IMG/VR virus record: IMGVR_UViG_3300014911_000001
Coordinates: 62,001 to 126,000 of that record
From: a virus
Strand: one strand, 5' to 3'
DNA length: 64,000 nucleotides
Positions 37,718-46,803 of this stretch are shown here, one piece after another. Positions within the stretch are counted from its first letter, which is position 1; each line of letters begins with the position of its first letter. The translations under genes and the position numbers were made by a program. The notes under the pieces are model-generated. The model was not told the DNA's origin, ran no database searches, and saw only the letters and a list, made by a program, of their open reading frames with translations.

Positions 37718-38439
37718 CAACGCAGATAATAAAAAGTTTACGCTCCCAAGTTTTTATACCGCCGTCGTTGCAGGAAATGGAGCATATTGCTACACGTATG
37801 CGACATTTTACACAGTTGAAGCAGGCACGTAGCGCGTTCCAGCGGGCGTGGAGTTTCGCACGCAAGACTGGTTTAGGAGCTGAGTATATTGCAGCAGCGC
37901 GCCCATATATTTTAGGTAAGTATTGGAAAGCTGTAACTGGAATATCAGGTGGTTATAAAGGTAAGGTATGGGCTGAGGAGGTTTTTAAAACGCTGAGTAC
38001 GCACTATGCTAGGTTTACAAGGGCGCCATTAACCACAACTATGGGTGTGCGTCAGGGATTGCGTACACCATTACTTGTATCGGAGTCGATTTTAGGTAAG
38101 CGAGTTATATCATTGAAATCTGTTGCTGGTGCTGCAGCGGCTTCCCGTGCTGCTGCACAGGCTGGTGCTATAGGCGCTGCAAAGGGAGTAACAAATAGGG
38201 TAATGAGGAATCGTTTATTGAAGCGTATTGCCCAGGGAACATTTAAGTTTGCACAGACCAAAACAGGCGCATTTACAGCTGCTGTGCTCGGCGGGCTTAT
38301 AGCATTAACAATTGCTGGTGCAAGTTATGTAAGAAGGAATCCATCAGAGGTTGCTTTGGCCCAGCTTAGGCAGCGTAGGGCCACACGTTATCCAAGGGCG
38401 CCTTCTGGTTTGGTCTTTGCCCTACATGCAACAAGATAA
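37714..38439 (+). CDS. Basic structural-type protein D, 241 aa
   Basis: Basic, with an Ala-rich helix (residues about 130-155) and a hydrophobic segment near residues 190-208 (AVLGGLIALTIAGASYV) that could enter membranes. An ejection or internal-head protein is possible. It ends two bases before the terminase start. Confidence 0.62.
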   Translation: MTTQIIKSLRSQVFIPPSLQEMEHIATRMRHFTQLKQARSAFQRAWSFARKTGLGAEYIAAARPYILGKYWKAVTGISGGYKGKVWAEEVFKTLSTHYARFTRAPLTTTMGVRQGLRTPLLVSESILGKRVISLKSVAGAAAASRAAAQAGAIGAAKGVTNRVMRNRLLKRIAQGTFKFAQTKTGAFTAAVLGGLIALTIAGASYVRRNPSEVALAQLRQRRATRYPRAPSGLVFALHATR

Positions 38440-38440
38440 T

Positions 38441-40897
38441 ATGGAAGGGAAAAGGTTATCATTAAAAGAGCTAAGTGCTGATGAACTTTTGCGCATACGC
38501 AAATCCGCTTCTTACTTTGTTGAATTATTCCTGCGTGATCCAACCGACCCGCGCCGGCCTCTAAAACTCTACGATTACCAGCGTGAGGTTTTGGATTATC
38601 CCGGTAAGAAGGTTGTTATAAGAGGTGGCCGTGGTGTCAGTAAAACCACGATGATGGCATGGAAGGCATTACACCGTGCCTTCACGATACCAAGGCATGT
38701 TATTATTTATTTAGCACAATCGGAGACGATGCTGCTCAGATTTTTTACTGATTACCTTGACCGCTTCATTACAGATTCACCTCTAAGTAAATCAAAGGTT
38801 GCCTACCGCAAGCAGCCTCAGTATGAGATTGTATTGAGTAATGAGTCAAAAATTTTGGGGTTTGTTGGTAATTCCACGCAGACAATCAGAGGCCCGCGGG
38901 CTGGTACCATTCTTATTGATGAATGTTTTCACGGTATGACGAAGGTCTTAACACAGCGCGGGCTTATTCCCATCAGTCGTGTTAGGGATGGTGATTATGT
39001 TCTTGATGCTGATAGCAAATGGGTGCGTGTTATCCGTGCTGCGATGACGGGTGTTAAAGAAATGTGGGTTATTGAGCTACCTATATCAGATGAAAAATTG
39101 GTTGTTACACCTAATCATCCTGTTTTAACAAAGGATTCAGGATTTCAGCCTCTTAATATAGTTGATGAGATACCGATTAGTTGTCGTTATTATGAGCCTT
39201 TTGAGTATCCTAAGGAAGCGGCGCTGGCGCTTATTTATGCACGATATATAAGCGAGCGTGAATCGCTTGTATTTAATAATGAAGGTGTGCGGCTTATTAT
39301 ATCTGGTTATCCCAGATTCCGCACATTTTATGAGCGTTTCACGGCGGGCAGACATATTAATCCTGTGCTTATTGAGAAGGATTTTATAGACGGAAAAATT
39401 GATCAGCGTCTTTTTGTATATTATCTAGCTGCATTTGTTAATAGATTTCCTAAGATTGTCATCGATTATCTGACGGGGTTGGGTTATAAGGTTATAGCGG
39501 GTTCGCTGGCTAGTGATGATGTACCTAGATATGAAAAGGAGATAGGTTTTCCATTTTTTGAGTCAGGATGGTCAACGATTGTAAAATTAGCTGATAAGTT
39601 GAACCGTGATCCTGTTGAGTTATATAAGGAAATGAATTGGTACAATACAGGCATATTTGTTCCTTATAAGAAGAAATCTACCATTAAGGCGGCGGCTTAT
39701 AACCTTACTACCGAATCGGGGACTTATTGTGTCTTTATTGGTGGATTCCGCATTCCTGTTCACAATTGTGATTATATACCTGAGCGTAAGTTTGTAGAGG
39801 TATTTGGTACAACAATGTCAATGGAGGATGTTGTTATATGGTTATCATCCACACCCAGTCCTAAGAGAGGTTACTTTTGGCGTGCGTGTAATGACGAACG
39901 CATGGGATTCAAGGAGTTTCATTTACCAAGTTGGTTGCATCCGACATGGACGTGGATGAAGGATGCTGAGAGGTTGGGCATACCTATCGAAGAGACAACA
40001 GAGTATCAAACTCGTGTTGAGTTTCCTAACCAAGCTGACTGGTTGCGTGAAATAGCCGCTGAGTTTGTCGATCTTGAGGAGAGTGCTATACCATCAAAAT
40101 ATATAGATGAAGCATTCCAGCATTATGACGGTGAGGTGAGCAGGAAGCGCGGCTTCCGCATCCTTGGTATCGATTGGAATGCGATGGCAGCAGGTGTTGT
40201 TATGGTGTTAGTAGAATACGATAATAAAAATAATGTATTTAGGGTTATCCATTCAGAAACGATTTCTAATGTTGAATATCATCACCAGAAGGCATTGCAA
40301 CGTATTGTTGAGATGGTTAAACAATATCGCATTGATGCTATTGCAGCTGATTGGGGTTATGGAGAAAGTGATATACAGCAGCTTCAGCTTATTGGTAGAG
40401 CTAAAGGGATTCGCGCGCTTACCGACATCATGGCCGTAAAGTTTAATGAAAAGATGAAGATACCGCTTTTTTCGGGTGGTTATGATGAATGCTATGCTAA
40501 GGAATACCTTATGCGGTTGGTCAGGAAGTTATTTGAGATGGGTGCTATCATGCTGCCTCCATCGGAGGATGAAAGGTTGCCTGAAAATTACGCTGATGCT
40601 ACGAATATGTTGGGATACCAGTTGCGTAATTTGCGTGCTAAGGTAACGGGGACCGGTCACCTTACCTATGTTGTTGAACCAGACCATAAATTTGCTGCAT
40701 TTTTGGCTGCTGTCTATGGATTTTATAGGACATTCCAACCGCGTATAGATCCGGTGCAGGGGCTTATTATTTATAATGATTTAGAACGGCAAGAACAGAA
40801 GTTGGATCATGTTCCTAGTATAACATTACAGCCGAAGAAGACACAGCGGTTTGTCCATAGAGTTACAAATAGGTATAAGCCAATAAGAACTGTATGA
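38441..40897 (+). CDS. Terminase large subunit with intein, 818 aa before splicing
   Basis: The N-terminal ATPase has Walker A GGRGVSKT at residues 62-69 and Walker B TILIDE ending at residue 161. An intein (residues 162-442) interrupts the protein right after Walker B. Splicing would give ILIDECDYIPE. The C-terminal nuclease has RILGIDWNAMAAG (first Asp), a middle IAADWGYGESD and a later Asp/Glu region. It cuts and pumps DNA into the prohead. The ATG at 38441 follows the upstream stop by one base. Confidence 0.92.
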   Translation: MEGKRLSLKELSADELLRIRKSASYFVELFLRDPTDPRRPLKLYDYQREVLDYPGKKVVIRGGRGVSKTTMMAWKALHRAFTIPRHVIIYLAQSETMLLRFFTDYLDRFITDSPLSKSKVAYRKQPQYEIVLSNESKILGFVGNSTQTIRGPRAGTILIDECFHGMTKVLTQRGLIPISRVRDGDYVLDADSKWVRVIRAAMTGVKEMWVIELPISDEKLVVTPNHPVLTKDSGFQPLNIVDEIPISCRYYEPFEYPKEAALALIYARYISERESLVFNNEGVRLIISGYPRFRTFYERFTAGRHINPVLIEKDFIDGKIDQRLFVYYLAAFVNRFPKIVIDYLTGLGYKVIAGSLASDDVPRYEKEIGFPFFESGWSTIVKLADKLNRDPVELYKEMNWYNTGIFVPYKKKSTIKAAAYNLTTESGTYCVFIGGFRIPVHNCDYIPERKFVEVFGTTMSMEDVVIWLSSTPSPKRGYFWRACNDERMGFKEFHLPSWLHPTWTWMKDAERLGIPIEETTEYQTRVEFPNQADWLREIAAEFVDLEESAIPSKYIDEAFQHYDGEVSRKRGFRILGIDWNAMAAGVVMVLVEYDNKNNVFRVIHSETISNVEYHHQKALQRIVEMVKQYRIDAIAADWGYGESDIQQLQLIGRAKGIRALTDIMAVKFNEKMKIPLFSGGYDECYAKEYLMRLVRKLFEMGAIMLPPSEDERLPENYADATNMLGYQLRNLRAKVTGTGHLTYVVEPDHKFAAFLAAVYGFYRTFQPRIDPVQGLIIYNDLERQEQKLDHVPSITLQPKKTQRFVHRVTNRYKPIRTV
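38924..39766 (+). other. Intein in terminase large subunit, 281 aa
   Basis: It starts with Cys (CFHGMTKVLT, block A), contains VVTPNHPVLT (block B with TxxH) and ends GGFRIPVHN, followed by Cys of the extein (blocks F and G). These are the residues of a class 1 self-splicing intein. The middle has degenerate LAGLIDADG-like helices (ALALIYARYISE and LFVYYLAAFVNR), so the homing nuclease is probably decayed or divergent. Confidence 0.92.
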
Positions 40898-42291
40898 AAA
40901 TATATGTAAGTAACATAAGTGAGGATGATGTTATATCTTATGAGGGGCGGCGCAACCGTGTGCTTGTAGTTTATGAAGGTGGCCGCAAGGATGTTGTCTA
41001 TGCTGAGTGTGGTAATGGATTCATTGATGTTGATACTGATAGGCGTGATATAAAGAAGATCAAGGGTGTGTTAAAGGGCGGGCGCTTAATCGACATTGAT
41101 GTCCATGTGGACATGTTTGATTTTATACCTGATGTTGTAGAAAAACCCACCAGAGAGCGCAGACCTGCTGAACCCTTAAAGGTTGAGACGCCAGAAACGC
41201 TGACACCTGAGAAGGAGGAAGAACTAAAATTAGAAATGTTGGGGATTCTTACCAGCATTATCACCGGTTTACAGTATGCGCATAATTTGAAGACGTTAAA
41301 TGAGGTTGAAAAAGTATTGGATGAGAAGCTTGCCAATTTATGCGTTAAATTTGACCCATCAGAGCGTCCTATGCTAGTTAAATCATTGGCTTTTGTTCGC
41401 GGGTGTAAGGAAAATCAGGTTGGTAATTGCGCTTATGTTGAGGATTTTAATAGAGCAATGAATATTATTAATGCCGCGCCTATATTATTAACAGGTACGA
41501 ACCCTTTATTAATACCTGCTAGTGAAAAGGTTCCTCGTTATAAACTACCGGCGGGGCTTCCTCCGAACATCATAGCACGTAAAGATTTTTATAGGCAGTT
41601 AACAGTTGACAGAGATGTATCAACAAGTGCTATTGAGGATTTAAGGAGCGTTCAGCTTATTGATGTATGGCGTATTATGATCCTTAAGGCTAGTATTGAA
41701 TTTTTGAAGTTATTGCGTAGCATATTTAGTGTTCTAAGCAAGGTACCGGGGTTAAAAGCGATCCCTCATACACTTGATAAATGGATTGAAGAATTGGATA
41801 AACAGTTATCACATTATATAGATCCTCAAGGTGATGTATATATAGGTAATGAAGGATATGTACCACCATTAGATCAAATTTTGCGTGAGGAGGCAGGTTA
41901 TACTAATAATAATGATATAAATAATGCTTTAGGGGAATATACACAGTTTATGCAAGAACTTGGCAGGGGTAGCTCTGTAGGTATAGGTGGTGTTGAATCT
42001 TCTAATGCCTTAACATATGCTAATACCATTATTAAATTTTTTGCAGCTGAGTTCCCCAAGCAGTATCCTGATAAGATGCATTTATTGACAGCAAAGTATT
42101 ATTTACCGCAAGCCAAGGATAAGGTTATGGCGGCAATTGGTACTGATTGGATGCACTTATGTACCCCTGAGAGGAAGGCTATAATGCGTGAGATTGAAGC
42201 GGATCCGCGGCTTAACTTTTACTGGGGTACTCTTATTAACCGTTTAGAGTCCGAGGAGGGTGTCCATTGGGTGATGGAGGAGAATGGCTAA
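40894..42291 (+). CDS. Hypothetical protein between terminase and portal, 465 aa
   Basis: A beta-rich N-terminus, a Pro/Glu-rich linker around residues 85-110, and a long helical C-terminal two-thirds. No motif recognised. A virion or head-assembly role is inferred from position. It overlaps terminase by ATGA and the next gene by 8 bases. Confidence 0.62.
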   Translation: MKIYVSNISEDDVISYEGRRNRVLVVYEGGRKDVVYAECGNGFIDVDTDRRDIKKIKGVLKGGRLIDIDVHVDMFDFIPDVVEKPTRERRPAEPLKVETPETLTPEKEEELKLEMLGILTSIITGLQYAHNLKTLNEVEKVLDEKLANLCVKFDPSERPMLVKSLAFVRGCKENQVGNCAYVEDFNRAMNIINAAPILLTGTNPLLIPASEKVPRYKLPAGLPPNIIARKDFYRQLTVDRDVSTSAIEDLRSVQLIDVWRIMILKASIEFLKLLRSIFSVLSKVPGLKAIPHTLDKWIEELDKQLSHYIDPQGDVYIGNEGYVPPLDQILREEAGYTNNNDINNALGEYTQFMQELGRGSSVGIGGVESSNALTYANTIIKFFAAEFPKQYPDKMHLLTAKYYLPQAKDKVMAAIGTDWMHLCTPERKAIMREIEADPRLNFYWGTLINRLESEEGVHWVMEENG

Positions 42292-44389
42292 CCTTAGTGA
42301 AATATTAGCGGATGTTGAGGGCTATGTTTCGTCTCATTACCCTGATTATATAAGATTTTTGAATGGTAGATCCTATGAATTTTTAAGTACACCACCAGAT
42401 GATAGAGATGATTGGTGGAATTTTTGGTATCCAGCGTTGCGGGCTTCAACTCAGTATATATGCCAAGATATTTGGGAAACAGCGGAACATGATATAGAAA
42501 TTATATATTCGGAGTATGTTGCTAATATTGTTGTTGATTTGTTTGCTCATAGATTTCCTGATAGTGAAGTTTATTTAAGTAGACTTTGCACTGAAATAGC
42601 CAATTCCCGCGTACGCATTAGGTATGAGGGGGGTAGGTATATAACAGGAGATAGGTGGTCGCCGGAGGGATGGGAAAGAGAGGAAAATGAATCAGAATCA
42701 GATGAGGAAAGTGATTCATTTATTGATGATGTAAGAGATGCTATAGCACGTGGTGCAGAACATGCAAGAAGTTGGATTGAAACCCAAAGGGAACGTGTAA
42801 GTAATTGGAATAGACGCACATACGATAATGTAAGGCGGCGGCTTCGTGATATTAATGATGGTCTGGATGATACATGGGAACGGATGACAACACTGCCCCA
42901 TAATTGGCGTGATGGATTGGATAGTGTTAATGAGTTTTTGGATGGTATGTATAGTAGTATATCCCAATGGCGTGTTGATTGGGGGGCATTTAATGAAGCT
43001 CTAACTGATAAAGGATTTACAGTAAAGATATTAGGTACCCGTCATTTGGATTTATTATATAAACCTCATACATATATCAATGATGTATGGAAGGAATATC
43101 GTTCATGGGCGCGGGCTAATGGGTTGCCGTTAGATGTCAGCCATACGAATATAAGACGATTTTTAGCTCACAAGTGGGGATTAAAGTTTGATCCTAATGA
43201 TGTGGCTGTTGATGAAGGGCGTTTGGTTACAGTTACGGTAGGACGCCGTAAGCCGGAGAAATTTATCAGTATAAATTTTGGATTTTCTGATGCATGGGAT
43301 ATCATCAAGGAGGATGCTGTAGGTATATGGAATGAGTTTGCTGAACGCTATAATGTGCTAAAAAGTTTTGATTGGAAATATTATTTTATGACCCAGCTAC
43401 AGGAAATTGTCGATGAATTTGTAAAGATGCTTACAGTTGATCCTATCTATTTAGCTTGTTGTCTTTTAGATACTGGTTTGACATTAGAAAATTATGTTGA
43501 TCCAAAATTATTAAGCGCTATTGGTCGTATCCTTCAAATACTGACATATTCTCCATATATAGGTTTATCATTTGGTTTTGATTTTATGAAAGCTATTAAT
43601 GAGTCGTTAAGCTTTATGATTCGTACGGGGTGGGTTATATTTTTGAAATATACAGTATTTAATGCAGTTGCTGGGGTGTGGTATAAAATTGATCAATTTT
43701 TGTATGAGTTGGGAATGTGTATTGTTGATCCGGAACGTTCTGAAACCAAATGGTGTAAAGATTGGATGGCTATTCTTAGGTGCATTCCCTTAATGGATTT
43801 TCTGTATTATTTGTATAATAAATTAACAGGCATCAAGAATAGCATTTTGTCGTTTTATTTTCAATTATTAGATGATCTTAGATTTAGGGAGTTGAGATTC
43901 TTGGGTGATATACGTGCTATTTTTGCCAACGCTATTAATATAAATATTATTAATAAGTGGCGTGGGTTCTTCAATAAACTGTTGGCAATTGTTGATGCAC
44001 TTACTTTGTGTATATCGTCGGCTGATGTGCAGGATTATAGAGGGAGGTTTAGAGGATATAGAATGCCTATTGTACCAACACCCGGCGGTGAGCCTAGTGA
44101 TGAAGAACATATTAGTACCTCTGGACATGTACCAGGTCCAGGTGAATCGACGAGCACAGCACGTGAGTTTTACCGCAGGGCTGTAGGCGGTATAGATACC
44201 GAAGGTGCTATAGAGGCGGGAACTTCCATACATGACGTTATTGCCACAGTTGTACCAAATGAATTGTATAGAAGACTTGTGGAATGGTATAATTTTGTGC
44301 AAGAACACGTTCATACAGAAAGTAAGGATGAATGTGATCGCCGGTTGATAACCGGCTTGTTTAAGCTAATGGAGGACTTGTATGAATAG
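42284..44389 (+). CDS. Large hypothetical protein, probable virion component, 701 aa
   Basis: Acidic and rich in Trp, with a Glu/Ser-rich low-complexity stretch near residues 130-145, a coiled-coil-like section (about 150-220), and several hydrophobic helices between residues 400 and 580. No family recognised. It sits directly before the portal gene, with GGAGGAG before its ATG. Confidence 0.6.
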   Translation: MANLSEILADVEGYVSSHYPDYIRFLNGRSYEFLSTPPDDRDDWWNFWYPALRASTQYICQDIWETAEHDIEIIYSEYVANIVVDLFAHRFPDSEVYLSRLCTEIANSRVRIRYEGGRYITGDRWSPEGWEREENESESDEESDSFIDDVRDAIARGAEHARSWIETQRERVSNWNRRTYDNVRRRLRDINDGLDDTWERMTTLPHNWRDGLDSVNEFLDGMYSSISQWRVDWGAFNEALTDKGFTVKILGTRHLDLLYKPHTYINDVWKEYRSWARANGLPLDVSHTNIRRFLAHKWGLKFDPNDVAVDEGRLVTVTVGRRKPEKFISINFGFSDAWDIIKEDAVGIWNEFAERYNVLKSFDWKYYFMTQLQEIVDEFVKMLTVDPIYLACCLLDTGLTLENYVDPKLLSAIGRILQILTYSPYIGLSFGFDFMKAINESLSFMIRTGWVIFLKYTVFNAVAGVWYKIDQFLYELGMCIVDPERSETKWCKDWMAILRCIPLMDFLYYLYNKLTGIKNSILSFYFQLLDDLRFRELRFLGDIRAIFANAININIINKWRGFFNKLLAIVDALTLCISSADVQDYRGRFRGYRMPIVPTPGGEPSDEEHISTSGHVPGPGESTSTAREFYRRAVGGIDTEGAIEAGTSIHDVIATVVPNELYRRLVEWYNFVQEHVHTESKDECDRRLITGLFKLMEDLYE

Positions 44390-46802
44390 ATTGCTTAAGC
44401 AGTTATTGCAGCGTCTTGCAGGTAGGGACTTGAATGCGGAAGCGTTATCTAGTATCACTGCTGAGCTGCCTCGTGCGACAGTACATACGGTTAAGTATAT
44501 GGATCCAAACAGAAGTATTATTTATGACGAACCGCCGCGGCCTCGCAATGCTGTTATGATCCATCCGCATTTTGATATGCACCAGTTAGCACAAATCTAT
44601 GATTCTGTAGCGGGCGACCGGCCTATAATAGTTAAATTCAGAGATGATATAACTATAACAACACATGCTTTTTTATTTTCATGGATGGGTAGCCTGTTTG
44701 GTATAAGGAATGAACATCCATATGAGGTTGTTTACCCTGATGATCTAGAAACAATCGTACCTATATCAAGTGATGGGTTTGTGTTTACAGGGACCTTTAG
44801 GCCTGTAAAAAAGCTTATCCGTCATGCTGTTGATAAGGATTTGGTTATGTTCCGTAGCACATTAGGTGAAACGGTAGTAACAAAAGATCATTCTTTAGTA
44901 TTTATAGATGGAAGCACTGGCACTGTAGATGATGTTGAAAAAAAGGTGCCTGGTATTGTTGCATATGTAAAGGATGTATCATTTTCTAAGGCGATAACAT
45001 ATAAACATTCGACGAGCACATTTTTGGGATTCGCACGCAATAGAGTTGTCGTACATGCACCATCTCTGGCTGAATTTGTGAAGTTTATGATTGTATTATT
45101 TGAGCATGGTGATTATGGTGTTTTTAATGATCAGTTAGGGTGGCGGCTTCCCGTCTGCCCATTTTTAATAAGGTTAATTGATGATAATAATTATCAGGTT
45201 ACATATGATGACGAGTATGTTTTTGTACCGAATGATAGTGCATTAGGAGAGGTTCTTTCCTACTTGTTACCATATGGGTTGGATGCATTGCCAAAGTGGT
45301 TCTTTGATGAAAAGTTTATTAATATTGCTATATCAGTCTTTTATAATGAATGGGAAGGGTATTTAAGGAGTCATACACCATTAATTGCATCGTATATATC
45401 ATTTTTATTAAGGCATAAAGGTGTACAATTTGCGTTAAATTATGATGAGGACGGTTATAAATTCATGGATATACGCAATTTTGAGATTCCTATTATTTAT
45501 TCGGATATACAGGTGTTGCCATATATGAGTGATGATCCATATGTTTATGATGTATCAGTTGAAGGTGAGGTTTTTGTAGATCCCGTTGGATTTTTGACAT
45601 TACATAATACAGAGGCTATTGTCCGCCGCGGGATTGAGGAATATGTTATTCGTATCCCATGGCATGAGGTTGAGGTTATTAGTGATAGCGTAAAGGCTAA
45701 AAACCACTTATTGCGGCGGCTTCAAATTATGAGGCGCCGCTTCAACTGTGACCTATTAGGTGAATTTTCGCAGTCATTTATAAGACAATTATTATTATTT
45801 GGTAATGTTTTTATCAGGATCGTATATTCACGTGAAACCTATGAAGGTCGCAAGCTGCCACTCTATCCTGAATTGCTCTATCCACCTGATGTAGCTATAA
45901 TGTATGATATAAAGAGAGATAAGATTATTGGGTATACATATGATCGTTATGTATTTAAACCTGAACGCATTATTCATGTGACCTTAGCAAAGTTTCCTGG
46001 GTATTTTTATGGAAATTCTATCCTATCTGCAACTGTGGAGGATGTTAAGGTTCTCAGGTTATTGGAACAGCAAGCAGAGATTATGTCTGTTTTATATTCG
46101 TCGCCACAGATATTTTTGAAGGTTGGTACGCCAACGATACCAGCTGGGCGGCCTCCTAATGATCTTTTAGATAGACCGATGATGATTGATGCATTAACAG
46201 AGGAGGATTTAGCGCGTGAAGGGCGCCGGCTTGAAGGTTCGGAGCCCCATTCACTAAAAATTATTCCATATTATGATGAGCCTGTGGCTATATCGCCAGA
46301 GGCACCGATTGATTTGGAGCCGTTCTTGAAGCATTTTAAGAATCGTGTTTATCAAGCGCTTGGGATTGATCCTGTTATATTAGGTGACCCCCAAGGGTCA
46401 AATAGAGATACGTCTGTTATTGGTGAATCGGCGACGAATAAACGCATTGAATATATAGCGCGTCTTTGGCAGAGACATATTAATTTCATTATAAATGATA
46501 TATTTATGAGTGAGGTGCCTTATACAGAGCCTGTTTATGTGCATTTACCGAAGATTGATACAACAGATTACATGGCACGTATAAGATTAGGGCTGAACTT
46601 ATATCAAAATGGTATAATTACCAATGACGAAATGCGTCGTTTGTATCTTGGTTATGATCCGTTGAGTGATGATGAGCTTGCAAGAACCATTTTTGGTTTA
46701 ACGGGGCGCTTAGTAATTAACACAAATGAAATTGAGTCTCAGTTAAGCCCCGAGAATCAATATGGGAGGCAAATGGCGCCTCCTAAGGTGAAGAGGAGGT
46801 GA
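44382..46802 (+). CDS. Portal protein with intein, 806 aa before splicing
   Basis: After removing the intein (residues 75-409) the protein begins with a short basic N-terminus, then YDTEAIVRRGIEEYV, a long helical wing and stem region, and a C-terminal part with ALGIDPVILGDPQG and NRDTSVIGES, typical of phage portal proteins. The spliced length is about 471 residues, normal for portals. It forms the dodecameric ring through which DNA enters. Start ATG follows GGAGG. Confidence 0.88.
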   Translation: MNRLLKQLLQRLAGRDLNAEALSSITAELPRATVHTVKYMDPNRSIIYDEPPRPRNAVMIHPHFDMHQLAQIYDSVAGDRPIIVKFRDDITITTHAFLFSWMGSLFGIRNEHPYEVVYPDDLETIVPISSDGFVFTGTFRPVKKLIRHAVDKDLVMFRSTLGETVVTKDHSLVFIDGSTGTVDDVEKKVPGIVAYVKDVSFSKAITYKHSTSTFLGFARNRVVVHAPSLAEFVKFMIVLFEHGDYGVFNDQLGWRLPVCPFLIRLIDDNNYQVTYDDEYVFVPNDSALGEVLSYLLPYGLDALPKWFFDEKFINIAISVFYNEWEGYLRSHTPLIASYISFLLRHKGVQFALNYDEDGYKFMDIRNFEIPIIYSDIQVLPYMSDDPYVYDVSVEGEVFVDPVGFLTLHNTEAIVRRGIEEYVIRIPWHEVEVISDSVKAKNHLLRRLQIMRRRFNCDLLGEFSQSFIRQLLLFGNVFIRIVYSRETYEGRKLPLYPELLYPPDVAIMYDIKRDKIIGYTYDRYVFKPERIIHVTLAKFPGYFYGNSILSATVEDVKVLRLLEQQAEIMSVLYSSPQIFLKVGTPTIPAGRPPNDLLDRPMMIDALTEEDLAREGRRLEGSEPHSLKIIPYYDEPVAISPEAPIDLEPFLKHFKNRVYQALGIDPVILGDPQGSNRDTSVIGESATNKRIEYIARLWQRHINFIINDIFMSEVPYTEPVYVHLPKIDTTDYMARIRLGLNLYQNGIITNDEMRRLYLGYDPLSDDELARTIFGLTGRLVINTNEIESQLSPENQYGRQMAPPKVKRR
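44604..45608 (+). other. Intein in portal protein, 335 aa
   Basis: It starts with Ser (SVAGDRPIIVKF, like the SVTGDT start of DNA-polymerase inteins), has VVTKDHSLVF (block B) and VYDVSVEGE (block F), and ends GFLTLHN before Thr (block G). The +1 residue Thr and first residue Ser are allowed splicing residues. The middle contains LGEVLSYLLPYGLDALPKWFF, reminiscent of polymerase-type intein endonuclease regions. The start residue is inferred from these blocks. Confidence 0.87.
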
Positions 46803-46803
46803 T

